NCBI GenBank assembly: GCA_964564735.1
Contig: CAZMCH010000041.1
Location: 1 to 35,022 of the forward strand
Direction of reading: 5' to 3'
DNA length: 35,022 nucleotides
DNA from: CAZMCH01 sp964564735
GTDB lineage: Bacteria; Poribacteria; DTPJ01
Below are positions 23,705 to 31,562 of this stretch, piece after piece; positions within the stretch are counted from its first letter, which is position 1, and every line of letters starts with the position of its first letter. A model generated the notes under the pieces. It was not told the DNA's origin and searched no databases. It worked only from the letters and a program-made list of their open reading frames with translations. The translations under genes and the position numbers were made by a program.

Positions 23705-24206
23705 CATAGAAATCAGCGATAAAGATGTTGATAATCTCTACGAAAAATTAAAAAAAGAGGCTGAAGACAGTGGCTACAATCTAAATCCAGATATTGATTT
23801 TACCAAACAGCTTGTTAAAAGCCTGTTGATCAATGAAAATCGTTATGGATATTGGGCTTGCCCGTGTCGTCTAGCCACAGGAATAAAAGAAGAAGATATT
23901 GATGTAATATGCCCATGCGATTATAGAGACCCAGATTTAGATGAATATGGTACATGCTTTTGTGCCTTATATGTATCTGCAGAAGTCGTTAATGGTGAAA
24001 AAAACGCAGAATCTATTCCAGAAAGAAGACCAATAAAAACAGAACGTAAAAAGAAAGAAAATCTATCAAGGGCTTTTGAAAATACAAATCTAACTTACCC
24101 TATATGGCGTTGTAAGGTATGCGGTTATCTTTGTGCAAGAGATAATCCACCCGGAGTTTGTCCAATTTGTAAAGCAAAGAAAGATAGATTTGAAAGGTTT
24201 GTATAA
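23697..24206 (+). CDS. Ferredoxin:thioredoxin reductase catalytic subunit fused to a rubredoxin-like domain
   Basis: The start is TTG 23697, with AGGAGG (23681-23686) ten bases upstream and overlapping the glutaredoxin stop. Residues 1 to about 100 match the FTR catalytic chain: CPC (55-57), CPC (72-74) and CFC (87-89) in the order of plant FTR but with X14 and X12 spacing. By analogy C55, C72, C74 and C87 bind the [4Fe-4S] cluster and C57/C89 are the redox disulfide. Residues about 136-166 form a rubredoxin-type iron site (C139, C142, C155, C158). This would reduce thioredoxin-like proteins with one-electron donors such as ferredoxin, the rubredoxin domain possibly feeding electrons in. No FTR variable subunit is present. 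Confidence 0.88.
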   Translation: MNNIEISDKDVDNLYEKLKKEAEDSGYNLNPDIDFTKQLVKSLLINENRYGYWACPCRLATGIKEEDIDVICPCDYRDPDLDEYGTCFCALYVSAEVVNGEKNAESIPERRPIKTERKKKENLSRAFENTNLTYPIWRCKVCGYLCARDNPPGVCPICKAKKDRFERFV

Positions 24207-24266
24207 ATAATTCTCTTTATTATCCTATTATAGCAATGAAATCTTAATAACACCAGATATTGAAAA

Positions 24267-24959
24267 ATGAAAGTATCCGCAATTATACCATCTGCAGGGC
24301 TTGGAACAAGAATGGGTGGAATCAAAAAGCCATACATAGAGATCGCTGGAAAACCCATTCTTACATATACATTAAAAATATTTCAACAATGCCAATATGT
24401 TGATAAAATACTTGTTGTTACTGCAAAAGGTGATGAAGAACGTTGCTCCAATGAAATCATTAACTACTATGCAATAGATAAAGTTACAGACATAATAGCT
24501 GGCGGAAATACACGACAGGAATCGGTTTTCAACGCTTTACAAAATTTATCGTCTAATACTGATATAGTGGTAATACATGATGCAGTCCGTCCTTTCCTTA
24601 CAGAAGCAATGATTGTCGAATCGATAAAGCAAGCAGAAAAACACGGTTCGGCAATTGTCGCTATTCCAGTCAAAGATACAATTAAGGAAGCTAATAAAGA
24701 TAGTATTGTCCAAAAAACGCTTGATAGAAGCAATCTATGGGCAATCCAGACTCCGCAAACTTTCAGATATGATATTATCATCAAAGCTCATCTAAAAGCT
24801 AAAGAAGACGGTATTCAGGCAACTGATGACGCATTTCTCGTTGAGCAGATGGGCTTAAAGGTTAAGATCATAATGGGTGGTTACGAAAATATAAAAATAA
24901 CAACACCCGAAGACTTAATAATCGCAGAAGCCATACTAAAATTAAAAGAAAAGAAGTGA
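24267..24959 (+). CDS. ispD: 2-C-methyl-D-erythritol 4-phosphate cytidylyltransferase (IspD)
   Basis: This 230-residue enzyme of the MEP isoprenoid pathway joins CTP and methylerythritol phosphate. All the signature blocks are present: IIPSAGLGTRMG (residues 6-17, nucleotide binding), GGNTRQESV, VIHDAVRPF, WAIQTPQTF, ATDDA and ENIKITTPEDL. Its length is normal. The stop overlaps the possible GTG start of the next gene. ispF, the enzyme two steps later, lies 1.4 kb downstream with a peptidase-like lipoprotein and a vapBC pair between. ispD and ispF are often adjacent, so these look inserted. Confidence 0.97.
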   Translation: MKVSAIIPSAGLGTRMGGIKKPYIEIAGKPILTYTLKIFQQCQYVDKILVVTAKGDEERCSNEIINYYAIDKVTDIIAGGNTRQESVFNALQNLSSNTDIVVIHDAVRPFLTEAMIVESIKQAEKHGSAIVAIPVKDTIKEANKDSIVQKTLDRSNLWAIQTPQTFRYDIIIKAHLKAKEDGIQATDDAFLVEQMGLKVKIIMGGYENIKITTPEDLIIAEAILKLKEKK

Positions 24960-24964
24960 TAAAT

Positions 24965-25669
24965 GTGAAATATATGGCATTTTTTTTATTAATACTTATG
25001 TTGTCAGGTTGTGCTTTTCTAAATCAACCAAACAATACAGTAATAGAAGACCCAGAAAATCAGATACAAAAAACAATTCCCCAAGTTTTTCAATTGCATG
25101 ACGTTCCGCATAATCCACGTAAACAGCAAGGGACTGATTGCGCTCCAGATTCTTTAAGAATGGTTTTGACTTATAGAGGCAAACAAGTAAACGAGCAAGA
25201 TATAGTCCGTCATCTTGATTCTAGGGGTGCTGGCGGTGGAACATCATTCCGCCAAATGCAGGAAATTGCATCGAAAGTTTATAATTTGCCGTCATTTCTA
25301 ATTCATAATTGCGATATTGATACGATAAAGTCCGCTATCCTTAATAAATGGGCTCCTATTATTGGTTACAGGTCAGGTGGCAGGTATTATCATGCGGTTG
25401 TTGCTGTAGGTTATGATGAAAAAAGGCGCATGATGTTTGTTCATGATCCAAACATACTTGGTGTCAGAAAGATTAGGTATTCTGATCTTGGTGGATTTTC
25501 TGAAGATGGTGTGCAAAGGCTATCAGTTCTAATTGTTTTACCTGAAAATGCGACACCAGAAGAATTAGCGAAAGGTCTATCAAAATATTCACCGAAAGAC
25601 AAAATAGATATGCTTCTTGTGTCTGGTATGCTTCCATCACAAGAGAAATCGGATCAGATTGCGAAATGA
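24965..25669 (+). CDS. C39-like cysteine peptidase-family lipoprotein
   Basis: I place the start at GTG 24965, eight bases after an AAGAAG ribosome site; GTG 24956 would overlap ispD. The 234-residue protein has a lipobox (MLSGC, C16) and then a papain-like C39 domain with the triad C59 (GTDCAPDSLRMVL), H143 (YYHAVVAVGYD) and D161 (FVHDPN). Related proteins cut leader peptides of bacteriocins or other secreted peptides, but stand-alone lipoprotein members have no known substrate. Being lipid-anchored, it would act in the periplasm. No ABC transporter or precursor peptide gene is near. Confidence 0.8.
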   Translation: MKYMAFFLLILMLSGCAFLNQPNNTVIEDPENQIQKTIPQVFQLHDVPHNPRKQQGTDCAPDSLRMVLTYRGKQVNEQDIVRHLDSRGAGGGTSFRQMQEIASKVYNLPSFLIHNCDIDTIKSAILNKWAPIIGYRSGGRYYHAVVAVGYDEKRRMMFVHDPNILGVRKIRYSDLGGFSEDGVQRLSVLIVLPENATPEELAKGLSKYSPKDKIDMLLVSGMLPSQEKSDQIAK

Positions 25670-25691
25670 TTGAAATATATGAGGTGATGAC

Positions 25692-25934
25692 ATGAAAGAG
25701 ATTACATACATTGGTGAATTACTTCCTGACGGGCATATTTCCATACCAGACGAGGTTAGGAAGGAACTTGAGCAATATGAACTTAATAATCTGAAAATAA
25801 CGATAGCCTTTGATTCATTGGACGAAAAAAAGGGATGGGATGTATTTCGACAAATGGGTAAACATGCTGAACCCGGAACATTACCAAATGCATCAGAAAA
25901 CCACGACCTATATTTATATGGAAAGGCAAAATGA
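25692..25934 (+). CDS. vapB: VapB-type antitoxin (AbrB-like)
   Basis: The 80-residue protein begins with an AbrB/MazE-like swapped-hairpin segment (GELLPDGHISIPDEVRKEL) and ends with an acidic tail that would wrap the toxin. Its last bases overlap the PIN toxin start (ATGA, 25931-25934), the usual order for vapBC. In known systems the antitoxin blocks the PIN nuclease and represses the operon. A GAGG motif precedes the ATG. It sits between the C39-like lipoprotein gene and ispF. Confidence 0.8.
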   Translation: MKEITYIGELLPDGHISIPDEVRKELEQYELNNLKITIAFDSLDEKKGWDVFRQMGKHAEPGTLPNASENHDLYLYGKAK

Positions 25935-26347
25935 AAGGAATATTTATAGATACAAGCGCATGGGATGCTATTGAAGATTTGAAAGACCCTAATCATGGAA
26001 AAGCACTGGATTTTGCTAATATGATTGCAGGAAAATATCATTTAATAACAACTAACTTTGTCTTAGATGAAACATATACTCTTTTACTAATGAATACTGG
26101 CTATAAATGTGTTTTGCGCTTTAAAGATAGCATTAATGAAATGTCAAAGTTAGGTGTGATTACAATAGTTCATATATCAGAATCCTTAGAAGGATTAGCT
26201 TGGAAAGTATTTGAGGAGTTCAACGTTGACAAGAAATGGTCATTTACAGATTGCACATCCAAAGTAGTAATGGAGCAAAACGGAATCAATGAAGTTTTTG
26301 CATTTGATCATCACTTTGAACAAATGGGTTTTATAAGAAAGCCTTAA
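25931..26347 (+). CDS. vapC: VapC-type PIN-domain ribonuclease toxin
   Basis: The 138-residue PIN domain keeps all four acidic metal ligands: D7 (FIDTSAW), E47 (VLDETYT), D107 (SFTDCTS) and D126 (AFDHHF). PIN toxins cut tRNAs or rRNA and stop growth when the antitoxin is lost. It overlaps vapB by four bases and ends three bases before ispF, so ispF is likely co-transcribed with the toxin pair. The RNA target is unknown. Confidence 0.88.
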   Translation: MKGIFIDTSAWDAIEDLKDPNHGKALDFANMIAGKYHLITTNFVLDETYTLLLMNTGYKCVLRFKDSINEMSKLGVITIVHISESLEGLAWKVFEEFNVDKKWSFTDCTSKVVMEQNGINEVFAFDHHFEQMGFIRKP

Positions 26348-26349
26348 AT

Positions 26350-26841
26350 ATGCGCATAGGAATCGGATACGACATACATAGATTAGAAGAAAACAGAGAT
26401 TTGGTGCTTGGCGGGGTTAAGATACCATACAAACTAGGTCTGGACGGACATTCAGATGCGGATGTTTTACTACACGCCATCAGTGACGCACTATTAGGTG
26501 CGTTGGCGTTAGGCGATATAGGACAGCATTTCCCAAACACCGATCCACGATACAAAGGTATCTCAAGCACAATCTTATTAGAAAAAGTTAATTCATTAAT
26601 AAAAGAAAAAGGATATATCACAAACAACGTTGATTCTGTTGTTATTGCAGAAGAACCAAAACTTGCGCCTTTTATTCCAGCTATGCGAGAAAATATAGCA
26701 AAAGCCTTGAATATCTCCGCAGAATCGGTTAGTATTAAAGCAACGACTGCTGAAAAGCTAGGAAGTATTGGTCAGGGCAAAGGCATCTCTGCCGAAGCTG
26801 TTGTAAGCATTAGAGCAATGGAAGAAAATGAAACTTGCTGA
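26350..26841 (+). CDS. ispF: 2-C-methyl-D-erythritol 2,4-cyclodiphosphate synthase (IspF)
   Basis: The 163-residue trimeric MEP-pathway enzyme carries GYDIHR (metal ligands D8 and H10), GHSDADVLLHAISDALLGA (residues 33-51, with H42), DIGQHFPNTD and the KATTAEKLG segment. It makes the cyclic diphosphate from the product of IspD and IspE. It begins two bases after the vapC stop, and the mntA-like gene overlaps its end by 14 bases. It has no strong ribosome site, so its translation may depend on the toxin gene upstream. Confidence 0.97.
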   Translation: MRIGIGYDIHRLEENRDLVLGGVKIPYKLGLDGHSDADVLLHAISDALLGALALGDIGQHFPNTDPRYKGISSTILLEKVNSLIKEKGYITNNVDSVVIAEEPKLAPFIPAMRENIAKALNISAESVSIKATTAEKLGSIGQGKGISAEAVVSIRAMEENETC

Positions 26842-27118
26842 TCTTGAAAACATTATTAAAGAACATAAAAACGATCTGAAACAAAATTTCAGAGTCAAGG
26901 ATATTGGTATTTTTGGCTCTTATGCAAGAAATGAACAAAAAGATAATAGTGATGTTGATATATTGGTGGAATTAGATGAGCCAGTAAGTTTGCTTGGGCT
27001 TGTAAGGTTGGAAAATTATCTATCTGATCTTCTGAATATTAAAGCGGATATTATCCCCAAAAATGATATTAGACCAGAACTAAGGGATAATATCTTAGAA
27101 GAAACTATTTATCTATGA
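26828..27118 (+). CDS. mntA: MntA-type nucleotidyltransferase antitoxin
   Basis: This 96-residue minimal nucleotidyltransferase has the active-site motif G-S-x10-D-x-D (GSYARNEQKDNSDVD) and a downstream KADIIP segment with the third aspartate. In characterised MntA-HepT pairs the enzyme adds AMP to a tyrosine of HepT and so disables it. It starts inside ispF (14-base overlap), and its stop overlaps the HepT start as ATGA. One of two MNT-HEPN pairs here. Confidence 0.88.
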   Translation: MKLADLENIIKEHKNDLKQNFRVKDIGIFGSYARNEQKDNSDVDILVELDEPVSLLGLVRLENYLSDLLNIKADIIPKNDIRPELRDNILEETIYL

Positions 27119-27462
27119 ATCGGAATATTTCCATCTATATTAAAGATATGCTTGATAATATGCAAAGGGCTGAAGAATTTATCGAAGGTTTTAACTATAA
27201 TGATTTCATAAAAGATGAAAAAACCAGTTTTGCTGTTATAAGATGTATTGAAATTATGGGTGAAGCTTCAAAGCATGTTCCAGAACATATTAGGAATAGT
27301 TATCCAGAGATACCTTGGAAAGATATTGCTGGCATGAGAGACAAACTTGCACATTTCTATTTTGGGGTTAACCTAGAAAGAGTTTGGCTTGTAGTTAAGG
27401 AAGACATTCCAATCATAAAGCCATATATAGCCAAAGTATTAGACGAAATGCTAAAAACATAA
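27115..27462 (+). CDS. hepT: HepT-type HEPN ribonuclease toxin
   Basis: The 115-residue helical protein has the HEPN ribonuclease motif R-x4-H-x-Y exactly: R75, H80 and Y82 in RDKLAHFY. Y82 is the residue AMPylated by MntA in studied pairs. HepT cuts RNA when free. It overlaps mntA by four bases. cysS starts 16 bases after its stop, behind a modest ribosome site (TGAGGT), so cysS may be read from the toxin transcript. Confidence 0.88.
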   Translation: MNRNISIYIKDMLDNMQRAEEFIEGFNYNDFIKDEKTSFAVIRCIEIMGEASKHVPEHIRNSYPEIPWKDIAGMRDKLAHFYFGVNLERVWLVVKEDIPIIKPYIAKVLDEMLKT

Positions 27463-27478
27463 TATTGTGAGGTAATTT

Positions 27479-28924
27479 ATGCCAATAAAAATATATAATT
27501 CATTGACAAAACGAGAAGAAGAATTCATCCCATTAGAAGATAAGCACGTTAAAATGTATAACTGCGGACCCACCGTTTATGACTATTTCCATATCGGTAA
27601 TGCAAGAAACTTCGTAACCGCAGAGACAATCCGTAGGTATCTTGAATATAAAGGCTACAGAGTTACATTCATACAAAATGTAACTGATATTGAAGACAAG
27701 ATCATAAAAAAAGCCAATGAAACAGGTGTTGAGCCATCAGAAGTTGCTGAAAAATTCACTAAGGCATATTTTGAGGACACAAAAAATCTCGGTATGCTTG
27801 AGCCGACTCATAGCCCAAAAGCGACTGAGCATATTAGCGAAATAGTTGATTTTGTTCAAAAGCTGATAGACAAAGGCGTTGCTTATGAAGTTGATGGTGA
27901 TGTTTATTATGACCTTTCAAAATTTGATGGCTATGGCAAACTATCAGGACAAAAATTTGAAGATACCATTGCAGGTGCAAGGGTTGAGGTGAACGAAAAG
28001 AAGCGTCATCCTGCAGACTTTGATCTATGGAAAAAAGCCAAGCCCGGCGAACCTGCATGGGATAGCCCTTGGGGTGGTGGACGACCGGGATGGCATATTG
28101 AATGCTCTGTTATGTCATCAAAATATCTGGGTGATACTTTTGACATCCATAGCGGAGGTAATGACCTTATTTTTCCGCATCACGAAAACGAAATCGCACA
28201 AAGCGAAGGTTTAACAGGAAAGCCTTTGGCAAGATACTGGGTTCATAATGGTATGCTTCAGACCAAAGGCGGAAAAATGTCAAAATCGCTTGGAAATATC
28301 AAGTCCATTCGTGAGCTTTTACAAAAATATAGCCCAAATGCAATTAGGCTTTATTTGCTCTCTGCACATTATCGCGCTCCACTTGAACTAAATGACAATA
28401 GCCTTGATGAAGCAAGTAGCGCTGTTGAGCGCATAAAAAACTGCATTAGTCTAACAAAAAGATTATCATCACAAAATCAAATCATCACTGATGAGCTAAA
28501 TGAAAGAGAAAAAGAACTAAATGATTTCATCAATAAAGCAGTTCAGAAATTCGAAGAATCAATGGATAATGATTTCAATACTCCGGGGGCTTTAGGCGCT
28601 ATCTTTGAGCTGATTACTTCCGCAAACAAGTTTGCTTCTGATAATAATCAATTGTCAAACAATGGAAAAGTTTTGCTCTCAAAAGTAAACGATACAATAA
28701 CAAGGCTTTGTGAGGTTCTTGGTCTCAACATGAAAGATGAATCTTTAATAACTGAAGATAAATCTCTTGTCGATGATTTAATCAAACTTATTATCGAGAT
28801 CAGGCAAATTGCCAGAGAGAAAAAAGACTGGGCTATCGCTGACAAGATCAGAGATGGTTTGACAAACGCAGGTATTAAACTCGAAGATACTCGTGATGGC
28901 ACAACTTGGAAGATATCGAAATAA
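27479..28924 (+). CDS. cysS: Cysteinyl-tRNA synthetase
   Basis: The 481-residue class I synthetase has CGPTVYDYFHIGNAR at the nucleotide site (HIGH reads HIGN, 38-41), KMSKS at 266-270, and the Zn ligands of the family (C29, C209 in HIECS, H234 in FPHHENE). The insert GGRPGWHIECS selects cysteine. The C-terminal helical anticodon domain has normal length. It attaches cysteine to tRNA-Cys and is essential. It lies between two MNT-HEPN pairs; the next gene starts four bases after its stop. Confidence 0.98.
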   Translation: MPIKIYNSLTKREEEFIPLEDKHVKMYNCGPTVYDYFHIGNARNFVTAETIRRYLEYKGYRVTFIQNVTDIEDKIIKKANETGVEPSEVAEKFTKAYFEDTKNLGMLEPTHSPKATEHISEIVDFVQKLIDKGVAYEVDGDVYYDLSKFDGYGKLSGQKFEDTIAGARVEVNEKKRHPADFDLWKKAKPGEPAWDSPWGGGRPGWHIECSVMSSKYLGDTFDIHSGGNDLIFPHHENEIAQSEGLTGKPLARYWVHNGMLQTKGGKMSKSLGNIKSIRELLQKYSPNAIRLYLLSAHYRAPLELNDNSLDEASSAVERIKNCISLTKRLSSQNQIITDELNEREKELNDFINKAVQKFEESMDNDFNTPGALGAIFELITSANKFASDNNQLSNNGKVLLSKVNDTITRLCEVLGLNMKDESLITEDKSLVDDLIKLIIEIRQIAREKKDWAIADKIRDGLTNAGIKLEDTRDGTTWKISK

Positions 28925-28928
28925 AAAC

Positions 28929-29243
28929 ATGAATATAGAAGAAATATTAAAAGAATTTAGGCAAGCCATAATAAAACTATACGGCGATAGACTATCTAAT
29001 GTCATACTCTATGGTTCATGGGCAAGAGGCGAAGCTACAGAGGAATCTGATATTGATATTATGGTTGTTCTCAAGAACATCGTTTCCCCTAGCAAGGAAA
29101 TTGACAGAATGATTGATATAATTACGGATATTAACCTAAAATATAATACATTAATATCCGTTTTTCCCATATCTGATGAGGATTATCCCATAGCAAAAAG
29201 TCCGCTTCTTATAAATGTGAAAAAAGAAGGGTTTTTTATTTGA
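28929..29243 (+). CDS. MNT-type nucleotidyltransferase, partner of a second HEPN protein
   Basis: I start at ATG 28929, four bases after cysS; a longer frame from 28893 lies inside cysS. The 104-residue product has the active site GSWARGEATEESDIDIMVV (G-S-x10-D-x-D). It belongs to a different subfamily from the first pair, with a longer C-terminal helix region. Its stop overlaps the TTG start of the HEPN gene. The likely function is an enzymatic antitoxin, though some pairs of this class are only known by context. Confidence 0.83.
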   Translation: MNIEEILKEFRQAIIKLYGDRLSNVILYGSWARGEATEESDIDIMVVLKNIVSPSKEIDRMIDIITDINLKYNTLISVFPISDEDYPIAKSPLLINVKKEGFFI

Positions 29244-29632
29244 AAGAGATAGATTTACTCATAAAAAAAGCCCAAAAGTATCTTAGGAGTGCAGATATAT
29301 TAATCAGAGAAGATGATTATGAATCTTGTATTTCAAGGGTTTATTATGCTATGTTTTATGCTGTTCAGGCAATTTTACTATTAAATAATATGTCTTTTTC
29401 ATCTCATAAAAGTGTTATATCTTCATTTGGGGAGCTTTTTGTAAAGAAAGGTATATTCCCAAAAGAAATGGGAAGAGAACTCAATAGAGCATTTGAAAAA
29501 AGACAGATAGGAGATTATGCAATTGATTCCGTAATATCTGAAGAAGATGCGAGAAATATGCTTATAAGCGGTAGAGTGTTTGTAAATACAATAATCCAAT
29601 ACCTTAAACAGAAAGATTTTACAATAAATTAA
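29240..29632 (+). CDS. HEPN-domain protein, partner of the second MNT protein
   Basis: The start is TTG at 29240, overlapping the upstream stop (TTGA). The 130-residue helical protein has the HEPN core SRVYYAMFYAVQAILLL and FEKRQIGDYAID. It lacks the R-x4-H ribonuclease motif of HepT, so it may be an inactive or substrate-binding HEPN or use other residues. A small TATCAGA/TCTGATA hairpin (29639-29658) follows its stop without a U-run. Confidence 0.8.
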   Translation: MKEIDLLIKKAQKYLRSADILIREDDYESCISRVYYAMFYAVQAILLLNNMSFSSHKSVISSFGELFVKKGIFPKEMGRELNRAFEKRQIGDYAIDSVISEEDARNMLISGRVFVNTIIQYLKQKDFTIN

Positions 29633-29722
29633 CAAGAATATCAGAATATTTTCTGATAGATAAATGTATTCAGGGTTCTATCTTAAAAAGATTCAGAATT
29701 AAACGTTAATGGGAGGAACACT

Positions 29723-30331
29723 ATGAAAAAAATTATTTACTCTTTAATTTCTTTGATTGCGATAGCATTATTTTTGTCTGGATGTGCTGTTCTTAAAGAG
29801 CCAACTTGGACAAAACTCGAAGTGACAAGCGAAGTTGAACAGTTTACTGATGGCAGTATGTATACCACTGCCGAAGCACAAATGCCAGAATATATTAAAG
29901 GCGAGGCTAGGGACGATAGCAGATTCAGAGATGCGGTTGTATCATTAAAATCTGTTCAGCCAGTAAAAAGAGTTCTTATCAAAAGAAGAACCGAAGACAC
30001 CGTTGTTGTTGATATTGATCTATATGCCATGATTAATAGCGAGTGGCAAATTGTTAAAGAATTGCGCGGGATTGAAACTACCGATATAGACATAAAAATT
30101 AATACCACCAACACAGATAAAATCAAAATAAGAGTTCAAAGAGCAACTAGAACCGCTTCTGGAAAATCCGCAGTTATTAGTCAGCCACAGGCGGGTGGAG
30201 GAGCAGGAGGACGTAAGGTCGGCAATGACCCAGGCGCCGCTGAACGTATATTGAGAGAACCAGTTAAATTTGCTGAAATAGAAGTTTACGGTATTTCAGA
30301 AGAACCAATTGCTCAAAAAACAGGAAAGTAA
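29723..30331 (+). CDS. Lipoprotein with discoidin-like beta-sandwich, function unknown
   Basis: Strong ribosome site (GGGAGG, 6 bases before ATG). The 202-residue protein has a lipobox signal ending FLSGC and a beta-rich domain whose end (DKIKIRVQRATR ... FAEIEVYG) resembles F5/8-type discoidin domains that bind sugars. A glycine- and arginine-rich loop (GGGAGGRKVG) splits the sheet near residues 155-165. I do not recognise a precise family. It lies two bases before dprA and 90 after the HEPN gene. Confidence 0.6.
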   Translation: MKKIIYSLISLIAIALFLSGCAVLKEPTWTKLEVTSEVEQFTDGSMYTTAEAQMPEYIKGEARDDSRFRDAVVSLKSVQPVKRVLIKRRTEDTVVVDIDLYAMINSEWQIVKELRGIETTDIDIKINTTNTDKIKIRVQRATRTASGKSAVISQPQAGGGAGGRKVGNDPGAAERILREPVKFAEIEVYGISEEPIAQKTGK

Positions 30332-30333
30332 AG

Positions 30334-31455
30334 ATGTCAATAGAAGACATCAGAGATTGGATTATATTAAATATGATACCGGGCGTTGGAAGTTCTAGCT
30401 TCCGACGCCTTATTAAGTTTTTCGGTTCGCCAAAGGCTGTCTTAAATGCAACTTTTGATGAATTGGATACGGTTAAAGGTGTAAGTAGCTCTGTTTGTCA
30501 GAGCATAGTCGAACACCACCAGAATATTCCAATTGATCGGGAATTAGAGCTAATTGATCGGTATGATTGTAAGATCATCACTATCAATGACGAAAACTAT
30601 CCCGATGCACTTAAAAGCATTTACGATCCGCCTCCAATAATTTATGTAAAGGGAAATTTACCACAAAACAACTTTAGATCAATCTCTGTTGTCGGGGCAA
30701 GAAACGCAACTTCCTATGGAAAATCAGTGGCGGAAATGATAAGCGGTCAATTGGCAAATCATGGCATAGTAGTCATTAGTGGAATGGCACATGGTATTGA
30801 TACATCTGCTCATAACGGGGCATTAGATGCAAATGGTCATACAATAGCTATTGTCGCAAATGGACTAGATATTATATATCCTGCCGAAAATACAAAATTA
30901 TTTGATAGAATAATTAATTCAGGGGCGGTGATTTCTGAATTTCCTATGGGGACAAAGCCTATTAGAGCGCACTTCCCAAGAAGAAATAGATTGATTAGCG
31001 GAATGTCGCTAGGAACGCTTGTTGTAGAAGCATCCATAAAAAGCGGGGCGTTAATTACTGCAGAGTTTGCTCTTGAGCAAGGGAGGGAGGTTTTTGCGGT
31101 CCCTGGACAGATATTATCAGAATTATCAAAAGGAACTCATGAATTAATAAAACAGGGAGCAAAGCTAGTTGATTCTGTTGATGACATATTAAACGAATTG
31201 CCTGAATATAATTATCAGCCATCAGAAGAAGAAAAGATTAAACATGAGGACGAAAAAATTGAATCCCAATTCACACAAGAAGAAAAAGCTATTTGGAATG
31301 TTATAGGTTTATCCCCAATTCACATAGACGATATTTCCAAACAATCTAATCTGCCACCATACAAAGTATCATCAACGCTAGTCATGCTAGAAATTAAGGG
31401 ACTTATCCGACAATTAGCTGGAAAAATGTTTGTTAGAAAGGTATCATCTTTATAA
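30334..31455 (+). CDS. dprA: DNA-processing protein DprA (Smf)
   Basis: The 373-residue protein has an N-terminal helix-hairpin-helix-like region (MIPGVGSSSFRRLI), a Rossmann domain with SVVGARNATSYGK (118-130), SGMAHGIDTSAH (149-160), FPRRNRLISGMS (214-225) and GTLVVEAS, and a C-terminal winged-helix domain (IGLSPIHIDDISKQS to the end). DprA loads RecA on incoming single-stranded DNA during natural transformation. It is also found in species with no known competence, so uptake is not proved. A small AGGAAA/TTTCCT hairpin precedes the next gene. Confidence 0.96.
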   Translation: MSIEDIRDWIILNMIPGVGSSSFRRLIKFFGSPKAVLNATFDELDTVKGVSSSVCQSIVEHHQNIPIDRELELIDRYDCKIITINDENYPDALKSIYDPPPIIYVKGNLPQNNFRSISVVGARNATSYGKSVAEMISGQLANHGIVVISGMAHGIDTSAHNGALDANGHTIAIVANGLDIIYPAENTKLFDRIINSGAVISEFPMGTKPIRAHFPRRNRLISGMSLGTLVVEASIKSGALITAEFALEQGREVFAVPGQILSELSKGTHELIKQGAKLVDSVDDILNELPEYNYQPSEEEKIKHEDEKIESQFTQEEKAIWNVIGLSPIHIDDISKQSNLPPYKVSSTLVMLEIKGLIRQLAGKMFVRKVSSL

Positions 31456-31562
31456 ATTACTAATAATATTTTATTAAAATATCATTTTGATTCATTTTTA
31501 ATGTTTCAATTTTTATAACCTATTTTTCAGGAAAATAAATTTCCTCTTTTAAGGAGAACATC

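Noticed and set aside
31529..31550. AGGAAA/TTTCCT hairpin plus CTTTT as terminator of dprA
   Set aside because: Only six AT-rich pairs and a short T-run; too weak to call.
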